From: an uncultured Latescibacterota bacterium
GTDB taxonomy: Bacteria; Latescibacterota; UBA2968; UBA8231
Direction: 5' to 3'
DNA: 64,000 nucleotides
Assembly: GCA_958295495.1 (NCBI GenBank)
Contig: OY282352.1
Span: 4,844,049-4,908,048, forward strand
Below are positions 17,222 to 25,616 of the stretch, in pieces (within the stretch, counting starts at the first letter, position 1; the number at the start of each line of letters is the position of its first letter). Made by a program: the position numbers and the translations under genes. The notes under the pieces are model-generated. The model did no database searches. It was not told the origin of the DNA and was given only the letters and a program-made list of their open reading frames with translations.

Positions 17222-18119
17222 CGCTACTCAAACTCTCGAAAATGCGCCGGTATCCTTCGTAGCGCACCACAGCTACATGGCCAGCGGCCACGGCCGCACG
17301 CACCGCGCAATCGGGTTCGTGCAAGTGGCTGCAATCCCCGAATTGACATTGGCCGCGCATAGGTTCTAGCTCGGGATAATACGCCGCTAGCTCAGCGGGT
17401 TTTACCCCCCATAAGCGGAGCTTTTTAACCCCTGGTGTATCGGCCACATAGCCGCCTTGTTGCAACTTGAACAAATGTACGGCCGCGGTCGTGTGTCGGC
17501 CGCGGTCATGCCGCTTCATTATTTCCTTTGTCTTTAGTCCCAACCCCGGCTCAATGCCGTTGAGTAAGGTCGATTTACCGACCCCAGATTGGCCGACCAC
17601 CGCTGTACTGCGATTGCTCAGGGCCTCTTTGAACGCATCCATGCCGTCACCTCGTAGGGCACTGGTGCGATAGATTGGATAACCGAGGGCTTCGTAAGGC
17701 GCGGTCAGGGTGCTTACGGCGGCAGGGGGGACTAAATCGACCTTATTGATGCAGACCACGGGCTGGAGATTCCCTTTGATAGCCATGACAATCGCTCGGT
17801 CGATAAAGCCGCGGCGGGGCCTTGGTTGGCAAGCGGCCACGACGACGACCAATTGCTCCATATTGACAAAGAGGATCTGCTCAAACGGGCGGGGGCCACT
17901 GGCGCCACGCGAGAATTTGGAAGATCGGGGATGCACCGCTTCGATGACGCCCGTCCGTTCGGCCGTAGGCACCACCTCAACCCAGTCGCCGGCGACAACC
18001 GGAGAGTTGGTCTTGCGGCACCCCGCCTTGAGACGGCCCCGAATCTCGCATTGCCAGTGGCTTCGCTCGACCTCGACGAGGCACTGTAGCCCAGAGACTC
18101 TGATGATGCGGCCCTGCAT
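17214..18119 (-). CDS. rsgA: Ribosome small-subunit-dependent GTPase RsgA
   Basis: Circularly permuted GTPase acting late in 30S maturation. After an N-terminal OB fold (RIIRVSGLQCLVEVER) come motifs in permuted order: G4 NKVD, G5 TSALRG, G1 GQSGVGKSTLLNG, then G3 DTPGVKKL. The C-terminal zinc-binding part CQFGDCSHLHEPDCAV is intact. Length 301 aa is typical. The start is ATG 18119. It overlaps hprK by 8 bases, so the two are probably cotranslated. Confidence 0.96.
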   Translation of the reverse strand: MQGRIIRVSGLQCLVEVERSHWQCEIRGRLKAGCRKTNSPVVAGDWVEVVPTAERTGVIEAVHPRSSKFSRGASGPRPFEQILFVNMEQLVVVVAACQPRPRRGFIDRAIVMAIKGNLQPVVCINKVDLVPPAAVSTLTAPYEALGYPIYRTSALRGDGMDAFKEALSNRSTAVVGQSGVGKSTLLNGIEPGLGLKTKEIMKRHDRGRHTTAAVHLFKLQQGGYVADTPGVKKLRLWGVKPAELAAYYPELEPMRGQCQFGDCSHLHEPDCAVRAAVAAGHVAVVRYEGYRRIFESLSSDE

Positions 18120-18137
18120 CTGTACGCCCGCCCCTGC

Positions 18138-18860
18138 CTACTCCCCTTTGGCGAGGCGCTCGGCCAGGTAAGTGGGGTAGCCGAGGTTGTCAATTTTCTG
18201 TTGGGTCAGTTTGACTGGGTATTCGACGCGCTGGAGTTCGACCCATTGTTCGTCAGTATCCCACAGGGTGTACGCCGCCCGCCAGTCGCCATCTCGAGGT
18301 TGGCCGACGCTGCCGACGGAAACCAAGTATTGGTGATCCCCTATGGCAGCCCTAGCCGAGGTCAGCGGCACGGGCTTGTCGCGCATCTTGCAATAAATGC
18401 TCGCTTCGTGGGTGTGGCCGACAAAAGCCAATGGCCACTTGAGGTGGCTCATGCACCAAGTGACGCGATCGTACATGAGGAGAGGTTCCCATGCTTGGGG
18501 TTTAAGGGGATTGGCGTGGGACAGTGCCGCATCCCGCTCCACCCGCCGAAAGACCCCTTGCCGCAAAAAGTCGCGTTCTTCCTCCCTCAACACCTCGCAT
18601 GCTTGGTAGAGTGAAGGGCGAGCCAGCAGGTTAAAAGACTGGATGCGCACCGGCTCCAGCACAGCTTGGTCGTGGTTGCCCAGTACGATCTGCGCCTCAA
18701 CCTCCTTGAGCCGATAGATGCATCCCAAGGGGTCGGGACCGTAGCCCACGATATCCCCTAGGCAAAGGATGCGCTCGGCACCAGCGTTGGTCGCGGCGAT
18801 CAACACGGACTCTAGCGCTTCGAGATTGGCGTGGATATCGGCGAGCACGGCGATCTTCAA
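18138..18860 (-). CDS. Metallophosphoesterase (YfcE-like)
   Basis: A 240-aa calcineurin-like phosphoesterase with the complete metal-binding set: DIHAN (D-x-H), CLGDIVGYGPDP, LGNHD, and GHTHEA near residue 152. Members of this group act on phosphodiesters or nucleotides; the substrate cannot be told from the sequence. The start is ATG 18860, followed by rsgA after 18 bases and preceded by prs with a 12-base gap. Confidence 0.88.
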   Translation of the reverse strand: MKIAVLADIHANLEALESVLIAATNAGAERILCLGDIVGYGPDPLGCIYRLKEVEAQIVLGNHDQAVLEPVRIQSFNLLARPSLYQACEVLREEERDFLRQGVFRRVERDAALSHANPLKPQAWEPLLMYDRVTWCMSHLKWPLAFVGHTHEASIYCKMRDKPVPLTSARAAIGDHQYLVSVGSVGQPRDGDWRAAYTLWDTDEQWVELQRVEYPVKLTQQKIDNLGYPTYLAERLAKGE

Positions 18861-18872
18861 AACGGCCTCGCC

Positions 18873-19796
18873 TCAGTTGAATAGCGCACTAATGGACGTT
18901 TCTTCGTGGATGGCGCGGATGGCACTGGCAAATAGCGGGGCCACGGAGCACACCTGCATCATGGGTGTGCCAGCGTCCGCCGGCAAGGGAATCGTATCGG
19001 TAATGGCGAGGGCTTGGAGGCTGGATTGGTCCAGCCGTGCTATCGTCTCCTTGGTTAGGGTGCCATGGACGCAACCGGCGTAGATTTTGCGCGCCCCGCA
19101 CTCCTTGACAGCGGCCGCTCCCTTGAGGATGGAAGTGCCGGTAATGATCGCGTCGTCGAAGAATACGACATCCCGCTCAGCTACGTCGCCAATGACCCTG
19201 TTTTCCCCGGCGTCCTGATCAACAACGACGAGGGGCAAGCCCAACCGCTGGGCATAGGTCTCGGTGACCTTGGCGCGGCTGATGTCTGGAGCGGCCGCGA
19301 CCAAGTTGTCTCGGTCGAGGTCGGCGTAATAGGCGCATATCGCCGGGACGCCGCTCAGTTGGTCCACTAGGATCCGGCTAAAGCCCATAGTCTGCGGGCT
19401 GTGTAAGGTCATGGTGAGAATGCGGTCCGCTCCGGCTTCGGCGATCAGATCGGCCACTAAGCGGCCGGTCACGGAAATCCTCGGCTCGTCCTTGCTGTCG
19501 GCCAGAGCATAGGGATAGTAAGGCAAGACAGCGGTGATGCGGCCGGCCGAGGCGTATTTTAGGGCGTCGAGGGCTATGAGCAGCTCCATCAAGTAGTCGC
19601 TAACCGGCGGACACGAGGTTTGAATGAAGAACACATCGCGGCCGCGCACATTTTCACAGATCTTTACCTTTATATTTTCGTTGCTAAAGTCGATGAACTC
19701 AATGCGGCCCGGTTCAATGGCCAGCGACTCGTAAATGCCCTTGGCCAGTGTGGGATTGCTCCGCCCGGCGAAAACCTTGATATCCGTACTCCCCAT
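18873..19796 (-). CDS. Ribose-phosphate pyrophosphokinase-like protein lacking the catalytic loop
   Basis: A 307-aa member of the PRPP synthetase family: IKVFAGRSNPTLAKGIYESL at the start, PYYPYALADSKDEPRIS, LHSPQTMGF, and a PRPP-loop relative FFDDAIITGTSI. Where the catalytic flexible loop of class I enzymes has Lys-Arg-Arg (kept in the second copy at 21223-22173 as DKRR), this protein has VVDQDAGENRVIGDV. The Arg of the RQD/RSD motif is also lost (ALADSKDEP). It may be a non-catalytic partner of the other copy, analogous to PRPP-synthetase-associated proteins, or use a different substrate. The frame is open to 20036, but ATG 19796 aligns with the paralogue. Confidence 0.85.
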   Translation of the reverse strand: MGSTDIKVFAGRSNPTLAKGIYESLAIEPGRIEFIDFSNENIKVKICENVRGRDVFFIQTSCPPVSDYLMELLIALDALKYASAGRITAVLPYYPYALADSKDEPRISVTGRLVADLIAEAGADRILTMTLHSPQTMGFSRILVDQLSGVPAICAYYADLDRDNLVAAAPDISRAKVTETYAQRLGLPLVVVDQDAGENRVIGDVAERDVVFFDDAIITGTSILKGAAAVKECGARKIYAGCVHGTLTKETIARLDQSSLQALAITDTIPLPADAGTPMMQVCSVAPLFASAIRAIHEETSISALFN

Positions 19797-19807
19797 CAAT
19801 AGGCCCC

Positions 19808-20476
19808 CTAGAACATGGCTAGTGCAGCGCGAGCCTGAGCGGCAATCGGATACTGGGCAAACGTGCGACTGACCTCTTTGAGTAGGGCCTGCTGCTTGTC
19901 GCTCTCGCCGGCCAACCCGTATATGCGGGCTGCTTCCATCCGCGCCATGGCCTCGCGGATGGTCCCGGCCTGTTGGGCCGCATAGGCTTCGTAGTGCTGG
20001 GCCGCGGCCGGGAGCTGTCCTTCGGCTTCGAGACAAGCACCGAGACCGCTCTGGGCCGCATAGGCCAAGACATCCACAGGCTCGTAGTTGTCCAAGTAGC
20101 TCTGGTAGTACCCCCGAGCCTCGGCATAGCGGCCCTGCGCGTAGTGGAAATTGGCCAAGAGCACGGTTCCTTGGGCTGCGGCCGGGGTCCCGGCATAGGA
20201 GGACACCAGCTCTTCGGCCAAGCGGATGGCCTCGGTAGGCTCGCCGCCCTGCTCGGCCATCAGCACATCGCCGAGTAGGGCCGTAGCTTTAAGCCTATTG
20301 GCCTCCTTAGACTCGATGAAATAATTGAGAGCCATAATGACGGCTATCACTGCGACGGCCCCACTGACAAAGAGGCGGGCGCGCTCCTTGACGTACTCGA
20401 CAGCCTGCATGATCCATTCGACGAACTCGTCTTCGCGGAGTTCACTCTTGCTCAGCTTACGTCGTTCACTCGACAT
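19808..20476 (-). CDS. YfgM-like membrane-anchored TPR protein
   Basis: A 222-aa protein with a short cytoplasmic N-terminus, one transmembrane helix (RLFVSGAVAVIAVIMALNYF, about residues 33-52) and about four tetratricopeptide repeats outside the membrane (ANFHYAQGRYAEARGYYQSY is typical). The layout matches the YfgM/tetratricopeptide-like family, which in E. coli associates with SecYEG and periplasmic chaperones. The open frame extends to 20641, but ATG 20476 is preferred because the extension is basic and low in quality. It sits between apt and prs, with no functional link apparent. Confidence 0.75.
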   Translation of the reverse strand: MSSERRKLSKSELREDEFVEWIMQAVEYVKERARLFVSGAVAVIAVIMALNYFIESKEANRLKATALLGDVLMAEQGGEPTEAIRLAEELVSSYAGTPAAAQGTVLLANFHYAQGRYAEARGYYQSYLDNYEPVDVLAYAAQSGLGACLEAEGQLPAAAQHYEAYAAQQAGTIREAMARMEAARIYGLAGESDKQQALLKEVSRTFAQYPIAAQARAALAMF

Positions 20477-20517
20477 GATGGGTATGGAGTCTCCAGGTTT
20501 AGTTTTGGATTCGGGTT

Positions 20518-21030
20518 TCAATAGACGATGGCACTTGCCAATTTGTATCCGTGCAAGAGGCGGCGGCCCGACAGAAAGCTCAATTCGGCCAAAACGCTGA
20601 TGCCTTCGACAACCGCTCCTAGTTCTTCGAGCGTTTGACACGTTGCCGCCAAGGTTCCGCCGGTGGCCAAAACGTCATCCACGACCAACACCCTTTGCCC
20701 TCGTGCGATAGCATCCGCGTGGATTTCTAAGGCCGTCTCGCCGTATTCGAGCGCGTAGTCGCGGCGCAGCGTGGCCGCCGGCAGCTTACCGGGTTTGCGC
20801 ATCGGCACAAAACCGCATCTCAATTCGAGGGCTATGGGCGTGGCGAATACAAATCCGCGGGCCTCTATACCGACGACTAGGTCCACTTCGGTGTCGGCAT
20901 AGGGTGCGAGCATGGTTTGGACCGCGGCGGATAAACCAACCGGATCTTTGAGCAACGGCGTAATGTCTTTGTATGAGACGCCGTCTTGCGGGAAGTTGGG
21001 GATTTCGCGAATGAGGTCTTTTAGGTTCAT
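20518..21030 (-). CDS. apt: Adenine phosphoribosyltransferase
   Basis: Salvages adenine with PRPP to give AMP. The 170-aa sequence carries FPQDGVSYKDITPLLKDP, the substrate hood GIEARGFVFA, the PMRKPGKLP loop and the PRPP-binding motif RVLVVDDVLATGGT. Its neighbourhood with two PRPP-synthetase family genes is metabolically coherent, since PRPP is its co-substrate. The start is ATG 21030. An AT-rich stretch upstream (21031-21057) could hold a promoter, but none is clear. Confidence 0.95.
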   Translation of the reverse strand: MNLKDLIREIPNFPQDGVSYKDITPLLKDPVGLSAAVQTMLAPYADTEVDLVVGIEARGFVFATPIALELRCGFVPMRKPGKLPAATLRRDYALEYGETALEIHADAIARGQRVLVVDDVLATGGTLAATCQTLEELGAVVEGISVLAELSFLSGRRLLHGYKLASAIVY

Positions 21031-21057
21031 TTTACATATTATATGTTATAGGTTGTC

Positions 21058-21219
21058 TTAAAACAGCGCGTAAATAAAAGGGGCCACAGCCGACCCTTGG
21101 GTTGTGACAACTAATAGCCCTAACAGAATCAAAGTGGCGAATATCGGCCCCAACCACCACTTTTTGCGGACCCTCATAAAATCCCATAACTCAGCTAAAA
21201 TACTCAGTTTACTTGGCAT
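21058..21219 (-). CDS. Small DUF5989-like membrane protein (53 aa)
   Basis: A 53-codon frame beginning ATG 21219 (MPSKLSILAELWDFMRVRKK), one hydrophobic helix (LGPIFATLILLGLLVVTT) and the tail QGSAVAPFIYALF. The pattern of a short amphipathic head, RKKWW, one helix and a conserved GSAxAPFIY end matches the small DUF5989 (SxtK-like) proteins. A strong GGGAGGG site lies 9 bases upstream, within the end of the second prs gene, whose stop is 3 bases before this start. Such proteins often sit by lipid, sugar or carbamoyl-transfer genes; no function can be assigned here. Confidence 0.75.
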   Translation of the reverse strand: MPSKLSILAELWDFMRVRKKWWLGPIFATLILLGLLVVTTQGSAVAPFIYALF

Positions 21220-21222
21220 TAC

Positions 21223-22173
21223 CTAGCCCTCCCACTCAATCAAGCGGCTCACTGATTCCCCGCGGTGAATGGCTTTGATCGCATCCCCCAACAAGCGGGC
21301 GACGCTCAACACGGCGATTTTGCGCCTCGGCTTGCCCGTGGGCAAGGAAATGGTATTCGTGGTGGCGAACGCTTCCACCGAGGAGGCATCTATCCTCTCT
21401 AAGGCTTGCCCGGAAAAAACGCCGTGCGTACAACCGGCCAGTATGCGGCGCACCCCCCTCTCTTTGAGGACTTGGATCGACTCCATCATGGAGCCCCCGG
21501 TCAGCACTTCGTCGTCGAAGAGCAAAGCGTCTCGGCCTTCGACCTCGCCGATCATATTTTTGATTTCGGCCTTTTCGTCGTCCGCGTGGCGGCGTTTGTC
21601 CATAATGGCCATTGGCAAGCCGAGCCGACGTGCGTACGCACTGGCTTCATCGGCACTCCCCACGTCGGGCGACACTACCACGGCGTTGCTGAGGTCTTTC
21701 ATCCGCATAAAATTGCACAGTAGGCTCGTAGCCCACAGTTGGTCAACCGGAATGCGCGAGAACGCCACGATTTGCGGACTGTGTAAAGTAATGGTCAAAA
21801 TCCGGTCGGCCCCAGCGGCTTGGAGTAAGTCGGCGACGAGGCGGGCACTAATAGAAATGCGGGGTTCGTCCTTTTTGTCGGAGCGCACATAAGGATAGTA
21901 AGGCAGTACGGCCGTAATCCGGCGCGACGACGCGTACTTGAGCGCGTCGATAAGCAATAGAAGTTCAACGAAGTGATGATTGACCGGGGGTGCTGACGTC
22001 TGGATGACGAAGACGTCGTCTTCGCGCACATTCTCCTCAATTTTAACCTTTATAGTGTCGTTGGGCTCCCGGACAATCTGGCGGCGAGCAGGCACCATAG
22101 CCAAGTAATCACATATTTCCTGGGCCAGTTCTGGATTGCTCGAACCCGACAATATTTTTAGGTGATTTTTCAT
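21223..22173 (-). CDS. prs: Ribose-phosphate pyrophosphokinase
   Basis: Makes PRPP from ribose 5-phosphate and ATP for nucleotide, histidine and tryptophan synthesis. The 316-aa protein has SGSSNPELAQEICDYL, PYYPYVRSDKKDEPRIS, the His of LHSPQIVAFSRIPVD, the catalytic flexible-loop MDKRR and the PRPP loop LLFDDEVLTGGSM. It is the more canonical of two paralogues in this cluster; the other (18873-19796) lacks the Lys-Arg-Arg loop. ATG 22173 is the start. It heads the minus-strand run through the small membrane protein, apt, the TPR protein and the second prs copy. Confidence 0.92.
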   Translation of the reverse strand: MKNHLKILSGSSNPELAQEICDYLAMVPARRQIVREPNDTIKVKIEENVREDDVFVIQTSAPPVNHHFVELLLLIDALKYASSRRITAVLPYYPYVRSDKKDEPRISISARLVADLLQAAGADRILTITLHSPQIVAFSRIPVDQLWATSLLCNFMRMKDLSNAVVVSPDVGSADEASAYARRLGLPMAIMDKRRHADDEKAEIKNMIGEVEGRDALLFDDEVLTGGSMMESIQVLKERGVRRILAGCTHGVFSGQALERIDASSVEAFATTNTISLPTGKPRRKIAVLSVARLLGDAIKAIHRGESVSRLIEWEG

Positions 22174-22231
22174 GCTCTAATCCCAATTGTAACATTAAAG
22201 ACCGGCCTAAACTAAGGCAAGAGGGCCGCCT

Positions 22232-22260
22232 TGACAGCCTATTGGTGCAAAACTAACTTG
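22232..22260 (+). promoter_or_regulatory. Candidate sigma-70 promoter for the vapBC-type pair
   Basis: TTGACA (22232-22237), 17-base spacer, then TAACTT (22255-22260), a weak -10 element. It lies 70 bases before the RHH antitoxin start in the divergent gap between prs and the toxin-antitoxin pair. Confidence 0.4.
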
Positions 22261-22329
22261 GCAACTTTACGCCCGCTGGCAGAGGGAACATTCTTCTCTT
22301 GGCCGCAGGCGGTGCCAGGAAAGGGGCTT

Positions 22330-22587
22330 ATGGCGCGCGTAAATATCATGCTGCCGGACGACCTGCTCGAACGCATTGATCAAGTTGCGCAGCAGGAGGG
22401 TGTAAGCCGCAGCAAACTCCTGCGTTTGGCCTTTGTGGCGTACTGCCAACAAAGGGAAGCAACATACGAGTACCAGCGGAAACAGGCGGCTATCGAACAC
22501 GGAATGACGCTCCAAGACAGCCTGCGCCAAAAGGCCCTGCCTTGGGACCCGCTTAAGATCCTGCGCGCGGAACGGCAAGCGCGGTGA
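22330..22587 (+). CDS. Ribbon-helix-helix antitoxin
   Basis: An 85-aa protein whose N-terminus (MARVNIMLPDDLLERIDQVA, then SRSKLLRLAF) is a MetJ/Arc-type ribbon-helix-helix DNA-binding fold; the charged C-terminal half is the likely toxin-binding region. The start is ATG 22330 with an aggaaagggg site upstream; the frame open from 22231 lacks support. The stop overlaps the PIN-domain gene start (GTGA), the usual arrangement of a vapBC operon. It probably represses its own promoter. Confidence 0.82.
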   Translation: MARVNIMLPDDLLERIDQVAQQEGVSRSKLLRLAFVAYCQQREATYEYQRKQAAIEHGMTLQDSLRQKALPWDPLKILRAERQAR

Positions 22588-23012
22588 TTCGCTACGCGCT
22601 AGATACCTCCGTTATGCTGAGGTGGTTTTCTCCAGCGCACGAGGTGGATACCCACAAGGCCCTTGGACTGCGCCAAGAGCAGCTAGCGGAAAGGGTCGAG
22701 CTAACCGTGCTCGACCAATCTATATACGAGCTGGCTCATGTCCTCAAGGAAAGCCAGCAATTCGATCGTACCCATATTGACGATGCCTTGGCCAGCTTGG
22801 AGTACATGCACTTAGATATCGTACCCTACAATCCCGAAATTACCCGCAAAGCCACTCAAATCGCCTTTGAGCATTCCATCAGCATGTACGCCGCCGGTTT
22901 CATTGCCTTGGGTGCCCATCTCCGCTGCCAAGCCGTGACCAGCGATAGCGACCTGTATCGCAAAGTCGCCGCCCTGCCTTGGACCGTGTTTTTGGCCGAC
23001 TTGAACTTCTGA
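22584..23012 (+). CDS. PIN-domain toxin (VapC-like)
   Basis: A 142-aa PIN-fold protein, the predicted ribonuclease toxin of the pair. Conserved acidic positions are seen in YALDTSVML (first Asp), SIYELAHVL (Glu) and VTSDSDLYRK (fourth Asp). The third position, normally Asp in a Y-D-A-x-Y/F motif, reads YAAGF, so one metal ligand appears to be replaced by Ala; activity may be reduced or another residue may substitute. The start is GTG 22584, overlapping the antitoxin stop. Confidence 0.8.
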   Translation: MIRYALDTSVMLRWFSPAHEVDTHKALGLRQEQLAERVELTVLDQSIYELAHVLKESQQFDRTHIDDALASLEYMHLDIVPYNPEITRKATQIAFEHSISMYAAGFIALGAHLRCQAVTSDSDLYRKVAALPWTVFLADLNF

Positions 23013-23016
23013 CCCC

Positions 23017-24204
23017 TCAGACTTCCTCGAGCGCCCTCTCTAGATCGCCGACGAGCTCGGCGGCGTCTTCAATGCCCACCGCATAACGCACCAACTGGTC
23101 GGTGATGCCGATGGCTAGCCGCTCCTTTTGGCTCAAATCGTAATAGGAAACGGTCGCTGGATGCGAGACCAGCGTCTCCACTCCCCCCAAGCTCGGCGCG
23201 ATATAAGGCACGGCTAGACGATGGACAAAATCCCGCGTCTGCTCGAAGGTGCCGTTGACCTCAAAGCTGATCAACCCGCCAAAACCGCGCATTTGCTCTT
23301 TGGCGACGCGGTGATCAACGTGGCTTTCGAGGCCCGGGTAAAAGACTTGGCCAATCTTGGGATGAGCCGCTAGGAACCGGGCTACGGTCGAGGCGGTATC
23401 GTTTTGCCGCAGAACGCGTAATGCGAGCGTCTTTAATCCCCGGATCAATAAAAACGAAGTGTTGGGGTCAACAATACTGCCAGTGATTCGTTGGTATTCG
23501 CCAATGGCCTCGACTAAAGGAGCCTTGCCGCAGACAGCACCCGCCATCAGATCGTTGTGCCCGCCGAGGTATTTGGTGGCACTGTGGATGACCAGATCAA
23601 CCCCAAAATCGAGCGGCCGCTGATTGACTGGCGTGGCCAAGGTGCTGTCGATGATAACTTTGAGACGCCGTTGTTTGGCAAAAGCGACGAGCTGTTCCAA
23701 GTCGAGGACGTGCAGGTGGGGATTGGTCGGGGACTCGGTAAAGATCAAGCGGGTCTGCGGGCGCACCGCAGCCGCCAACCCATCCATATCACCGGGTTTA
23801 ACTAGGGTGGATTCAATGCCGAACTTGGCCAAGACTTCGCAGAACTTAGCCGTCATGCGGTAGCAATCTTCCATGAGCACCAAGTGTTGCCCGCTGCGCA
23901 GCATCGCATAGAGCACCGAGGTAATCGCGCTCATGCCCGACGAAAAGAGCAAGGCGGCTTCGGCGTTTTCCAAGGCGGCTATTTTGCGCTCGGCTGCCCG
24001 CTGGGTCGGATTGCCGTAGCGCCCGTATTCGTAGAGCGACTTTTCTCCGGCCTTAAAGGCGGAAAATTCATCTAGATCGGCAAAAGTATAGGTAGCAGTC
24101 TGGGCTATGGGGTCAATGAGGGACTGGGCAAACTTATCTCGTTCCACGCCCCCGTGTACGGAACGGGTCGATTCTCCTGTAAAACCATCGTCGGTGCGGT
24201 TCAT
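23017..24204 (-). CDS. Cystathionine gamma-synthase-like PLP enzyme
   Basis: A 395-aa Cys/Met-metabolism PLP enzyme of the trans-sulfuration fold. Seen are the N-terminal YEYGRYGNPTQRAAE, SSGMSAITSVL, the Asp of VIIDSTLATP, and the PLP-binding lysine in HSATKYLGGHNDLMAG. The gamma-replacement enzymes join an activated homoserine to cysteine. The GGHND motif, rather than the common NGHSD, is reminiscent of plant-type enzymes, which use O-phosphohomoserine. It lies 12 bases downstream of thrC, whose substrate is also O-phosphohomoserine. Substrate assignment remains inference; a gamma-lyase or sulfhydrylase is possible. Confidence 0.85.
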   Translation of the reverse strand: MNRTDDGFTGESTRSVHGGVERDKFAQSLIDPIAQTATYTFADLDEFSAFKAGEKSLYEYGRYGNPTQRAAERKIAALENAEAALLFSSGMSAITSVLYAMLRSGQHLVLMEDCYRMTAKFCEVLAKFGIESTLVKPGDMDGLAAAVRPQTRLIFTESPTNPHLHVLDLEQLVAFAKQRRLKVIIDSTLATPVNQRPLDFGVDLVIHSATKYLGGHNDLMAGAVCGKAPLVEAIGEYQRITGSIVDPNTSFLLIRGLKTLALRVLRQNDTASTVARFLAAHPKIGQVFYPGLESHVDHRVAKEQMRGFGGLISFEVNGTFEQTRDFVHRLAVPYIAPSLGGVETLVSHPATVSYYDLSQKERLAIGITDQLVRYAVGIEDAAELVGDLERALEEV

Positions 24205-24216
24205 TGTATTGCTCTT

Positions 24217-25581
24217 TCAGTGGCGGGCAGTCGCCAGCGTCCGCTGTTTGACGGCCTCGAGGACGGCCCGCTGCACGGCTTCGTATTCGGCTTCGACCTC
24301 AAGGGGCATATTGCGATGCTGTGGCTCGACGTGTAACTCTCGCAATTGGTCTTCGTGGTATTTCACTTTGAAGTCTGGAAACTTCAGTCCGTGCGCCGTG
24401 GATATTACGATCACCCGGCTCTTGGGGTCGATGTGCCCAGCTGCGATCATTTTGCTCAATGCTGCCAAGGCAACACCCGTGTGTGGACAGGTAAACAGCC
24501 CATTGCGGTCGGCCCTTGCACAGGCGTTGGCCAATTCGTCTTCCGTGGCCTCTTCGACAATGCCGTCGAAGTGCTGCAAGGTGCGAATGGCCCGCGCCCT
24601 GCTTACGGGGTTGCCGATCTTTATGGCGCTGGCCAAAGTGTCGCGAGCTGTTTGCGGCTCAAAGGTGCGGAACCCGTCGCGATAACTGAGATAGAGTGGA
24701 TTGGCCTGGGCTGCTTGGGCGACGGCAAGGCGCGGCAGCTTGTCTATAAGCCCCATCTCCTTGCCCTCGATAAACCCCTTCCCCAAGGCACTCACATTGC
24801 CCAGATTGCCGCCTGGGATAATAACCCAGTCGGGGACCTCCCAGTGAAATTGCTGTAACAGCTCAATCGCGATGGTCTTCTGCCCTTCAATGCGAAGCGA
24901 ATTCATCGAGTTAGCCAGATAGATGTGGTCGCGGCGGCAGATTTCCTGCACCAAGGCCATGCACCCGTCGAAATCAGTGCGCAGGGCGAGCGTCAGCGCG
25001 CCGTTGGCTATGGGCTGGATGAGCTGAGCGGTGGAGATCATGTTTTTGGGCAACAAGACGATCGCCGGAATGCCGGCGGCGGCGCAATACGCGGCCAACG
25101 CCGCCGAGGTATCCCCGGTTGAGGCGCAGGCTACCGCGGGTATATACTGGCCCTCGGCGATCATCTGGTTGACCATGGACACCAATACGGTCATGCCTAG
25201 GTCCTTAAACGAACCCGTGTGGCTATTGCCGCACTGCTTGATCCACAAATCCTCCATGCCCAGTTCGGCTCCCAAGCGCTCGGCCCAGAGCAGATTGCTC
25301 CCCCCCTCGTACATGGAGACCACGTTTTCGTCTTCGACGAGGGGGCAAACGATCTCTTTCTTGCCCCAAACCGAACTCCCATAGGGATGCACCGAACTCA
25401 TGTAGCGCTGATCGAAAAGCACCCGCCACTCGCCGCCCGAGCGCCGCTGTAAGGGGTCCATATCGTGGCATACTTCGAGCAGCCCCCCACACTTTTGACA
25501 GTGATAAACTATTTCGTTTAGCGGATAGCGCTCGTCGTCGCAATCGATACACTGGAACCAAGCATTATAGGAATAGGGCAT
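24217..25581 (-). CDS. thrC: Threonine synthase
   Basis: PLP enzyme converting O-phosphohomoserine to threonine. The 454-aa protein starts with a zinc-ribbon-like pair (CIDCDD and CQKCGG), then MYEGGSNLLWAERLG, the PLP lysine in GNSHTGSFKDLGMT, the STGDTSAALAAYCA loop and the phosphate-binding GGNLGNVSALGKG. Length and the N-terminal zinc ribbon resemble the longer, plant/archaeal-type ThrC. It is cotranscribed with the cystathionine gamma-synthase-like gene, grouping the two branches from phosphohomoserine. Confidence 0.93.
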   Translation of the reverse strand: MPYSYNAWFQCIDCDDERYPLNEIVYHCQKCGGLLEVCHDMDPLQRRSGGEWRVLFDQRYMSSVHPYGSSVWGKKEIVCPLVEDENVVSMYEGGSNLLWAERLGAELGMEDLWIKQCGNSHTGSFKDLGMTVLVSMVNQMIAEGQYIPAVACASTGDTSAALAAYCAAAGIPAIVLLPKNMISTAQLIQPIANGALTLALRTDFDGCMALVQEICRRDHIYLANSMNSLRIEGQKTIAIELLQQFHWEVPDWVIIPGGNLGNVSALGKGFIEGKEMGLIDKLPRLAVAQAAQANPLYLSYRDGFRTFEPQTARDTLASAIKIGNPVSRARAIRTLQHFDGIVEEATEDELANACARADRNGLFTCPHTGVALAALSKMIAAGHIDPKSRVIVISTAHGLKFPDFKVKYHEDQLRELHVEPQHRNMPLEVEAEYEAVQRAVLEAVKQRTLATARH

Positions 25582-25616
25582 GCCAACTCGCTCTGTCGGG
25601 GTGAATCAGGGCTTGT

